Shown one piece after another: positions 5,219 through 5,599 of a stretch of 5,599 nt of DNA; position 1 is the first letter of the stretch, and each line of letters begins with the position of its first letter. Origin of the DNA: an uncultured Lachnospiraceae bacterium (lineage in GTDB: Bacteria; Bacillota; Clostridia; Lachnospirales; Lachnospiraceae). Where the stretch lies: assembly GCA_902783395.1 (NCBI GenBank), contig CACZRA010000028.1, positions 1-5,599 on the forward strand, written 5' to 3'. The translations under genes were made by a program, and so were the position numbers. The notes under the pieces are model-generated. The model ran no database searches. It worked only from the letters and a program-made list of their open reading frames with translations, and was not told the DNA's origin.

Positions 5219-5599
5219 GTATTATTTTTTAGTTTGTTCAGATATTCAAGCCCTTCATGAACATTGGAAAAGGTCTGATCTGTGATAAAAAGCCTACGAT
5301 CCCGTTCATCGCCTTCTATAAAACCATCCAACTCCTCTTCAAGTCGCTTTAGACTCCATATTCCGTTTTTAACAGCGATAGGATAGTTCCTGGCAATTTC
5401 GTATATGCTAGCGGTATCGCCTTTTTTGTAATTAGCACAGTGTTTTTTCTTCAGATCGTTAAGGACCCGTTCCTTGTCTGCTGGGCTCATAATTTGCGGA
5501 GCTGTCTTTTCGTAGTGAAGCATGAAATAATATTCAATGCATCCTTTTGTCATCAACAGCCGGGTATGTGAATATTTACATTTTTTCCGTAGTTGACAG
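5191..5599 (-). CDS. Hypothetical protein, partial (5' end probably outside window)
   Basis: No family recognised. The frame is open from the window edge at 5599 to TGA 5191, with no stop. Possible internal starts are TTG 5556, ATG 5553 and ATG 5523, but none has a convincing ribosome site, so I think the gene enters from beyond the window and this is its C-terminal 135 residues. The edge part is basic and cysteine-containing (CQLRKKCKYSHTRLL); it is followed by a soluble, charged helical region (MSPADKERVLNDLKKKHCAN, then SIYEIARNYPIAVKNGIWSL and KRLEEELDGFIEGDERDRRL). No signal peptide or membrane segment is visible. The last nine residues overlap the start of the BrnT-like frame, and may be read-through of junction sequence. 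Confidence 0.45.
   Translation of the reverse strand, partial: CQLRKKCKYSHTRLLMTKGCIEYYFMLHYEKTAPQIMSPADKERVLNDLKKKHCANYKKGDTASIYEIARNYPIAVKNGIWSLKRLEEELDGFIEGDERDRRLFITDQTFSNVHEGLEYLNKLKNNTCPWTRAGL

Overview
The window looks like chromosomal DNA of a motile, Gram-positive anaerobe of the Clostridia, most likely a Lachnospiraceae member (Butyrivibrio/Roseburia type). I infer this from three things: a FliD-like protein of the kind I recall from that family, a BrnA antitoxin whose sequence closely follows Lachnospiraceae versions, and strong AGGAGG ribosome sites. Every gene I can support lies on the minus strand, so genes are read from high to low coordinates. No rRNA, tRNA, CRISPR array or recognisable transposase is visible, and no gene-free gap exceeds about 120 bases.

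Region A (about 3418-5599, AT-richer by eye) is an accessory, toxin-antitoxin-like block. In transcription order it holds: an unrecognised reading frame that is open at the window edge; a scrambled or damaged BrnT-type toxin frame; an intact BrnA-type ribbon-helix-helix antitoxin; a small unrecognised protein whose start reads like the tail of Rpn/PD-(D/E)XK-type proteins; and a complete class II Fic AMP-transferase with a C-terminal winged-helix-like tail. These frames overlap or nearly touch, so they are probably cotranscribed.

Region B (2937-3406) follows Fic after only 11 bases. A 25-codon microORF keeps the start of a glutaredoxin fold with a CPCC motif and then stops in an ATGA overlap with a 131-aa conserved protein of unknown function. 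This coupled pair is the least explained part of the window.

Region C (1-2923) is GC-richer and looks like core genome. A FliD-like flagellar cap protein (433 aa) has its own extended -10 promoter, a tandem Shine-Dalgarno leader rich in GGA triplets, and an intrinsic terminator whose hairpin is capped by a GGAA tetraloop. The terminator tail runs directly into the promoter of an O-antigen ligase/polymerase-like membrane protein, which leaves the window unfinished after 464 residues. A link between the last two, such as glycan assembly for the flagellum or cell surface, is suggested only by their adjacency.
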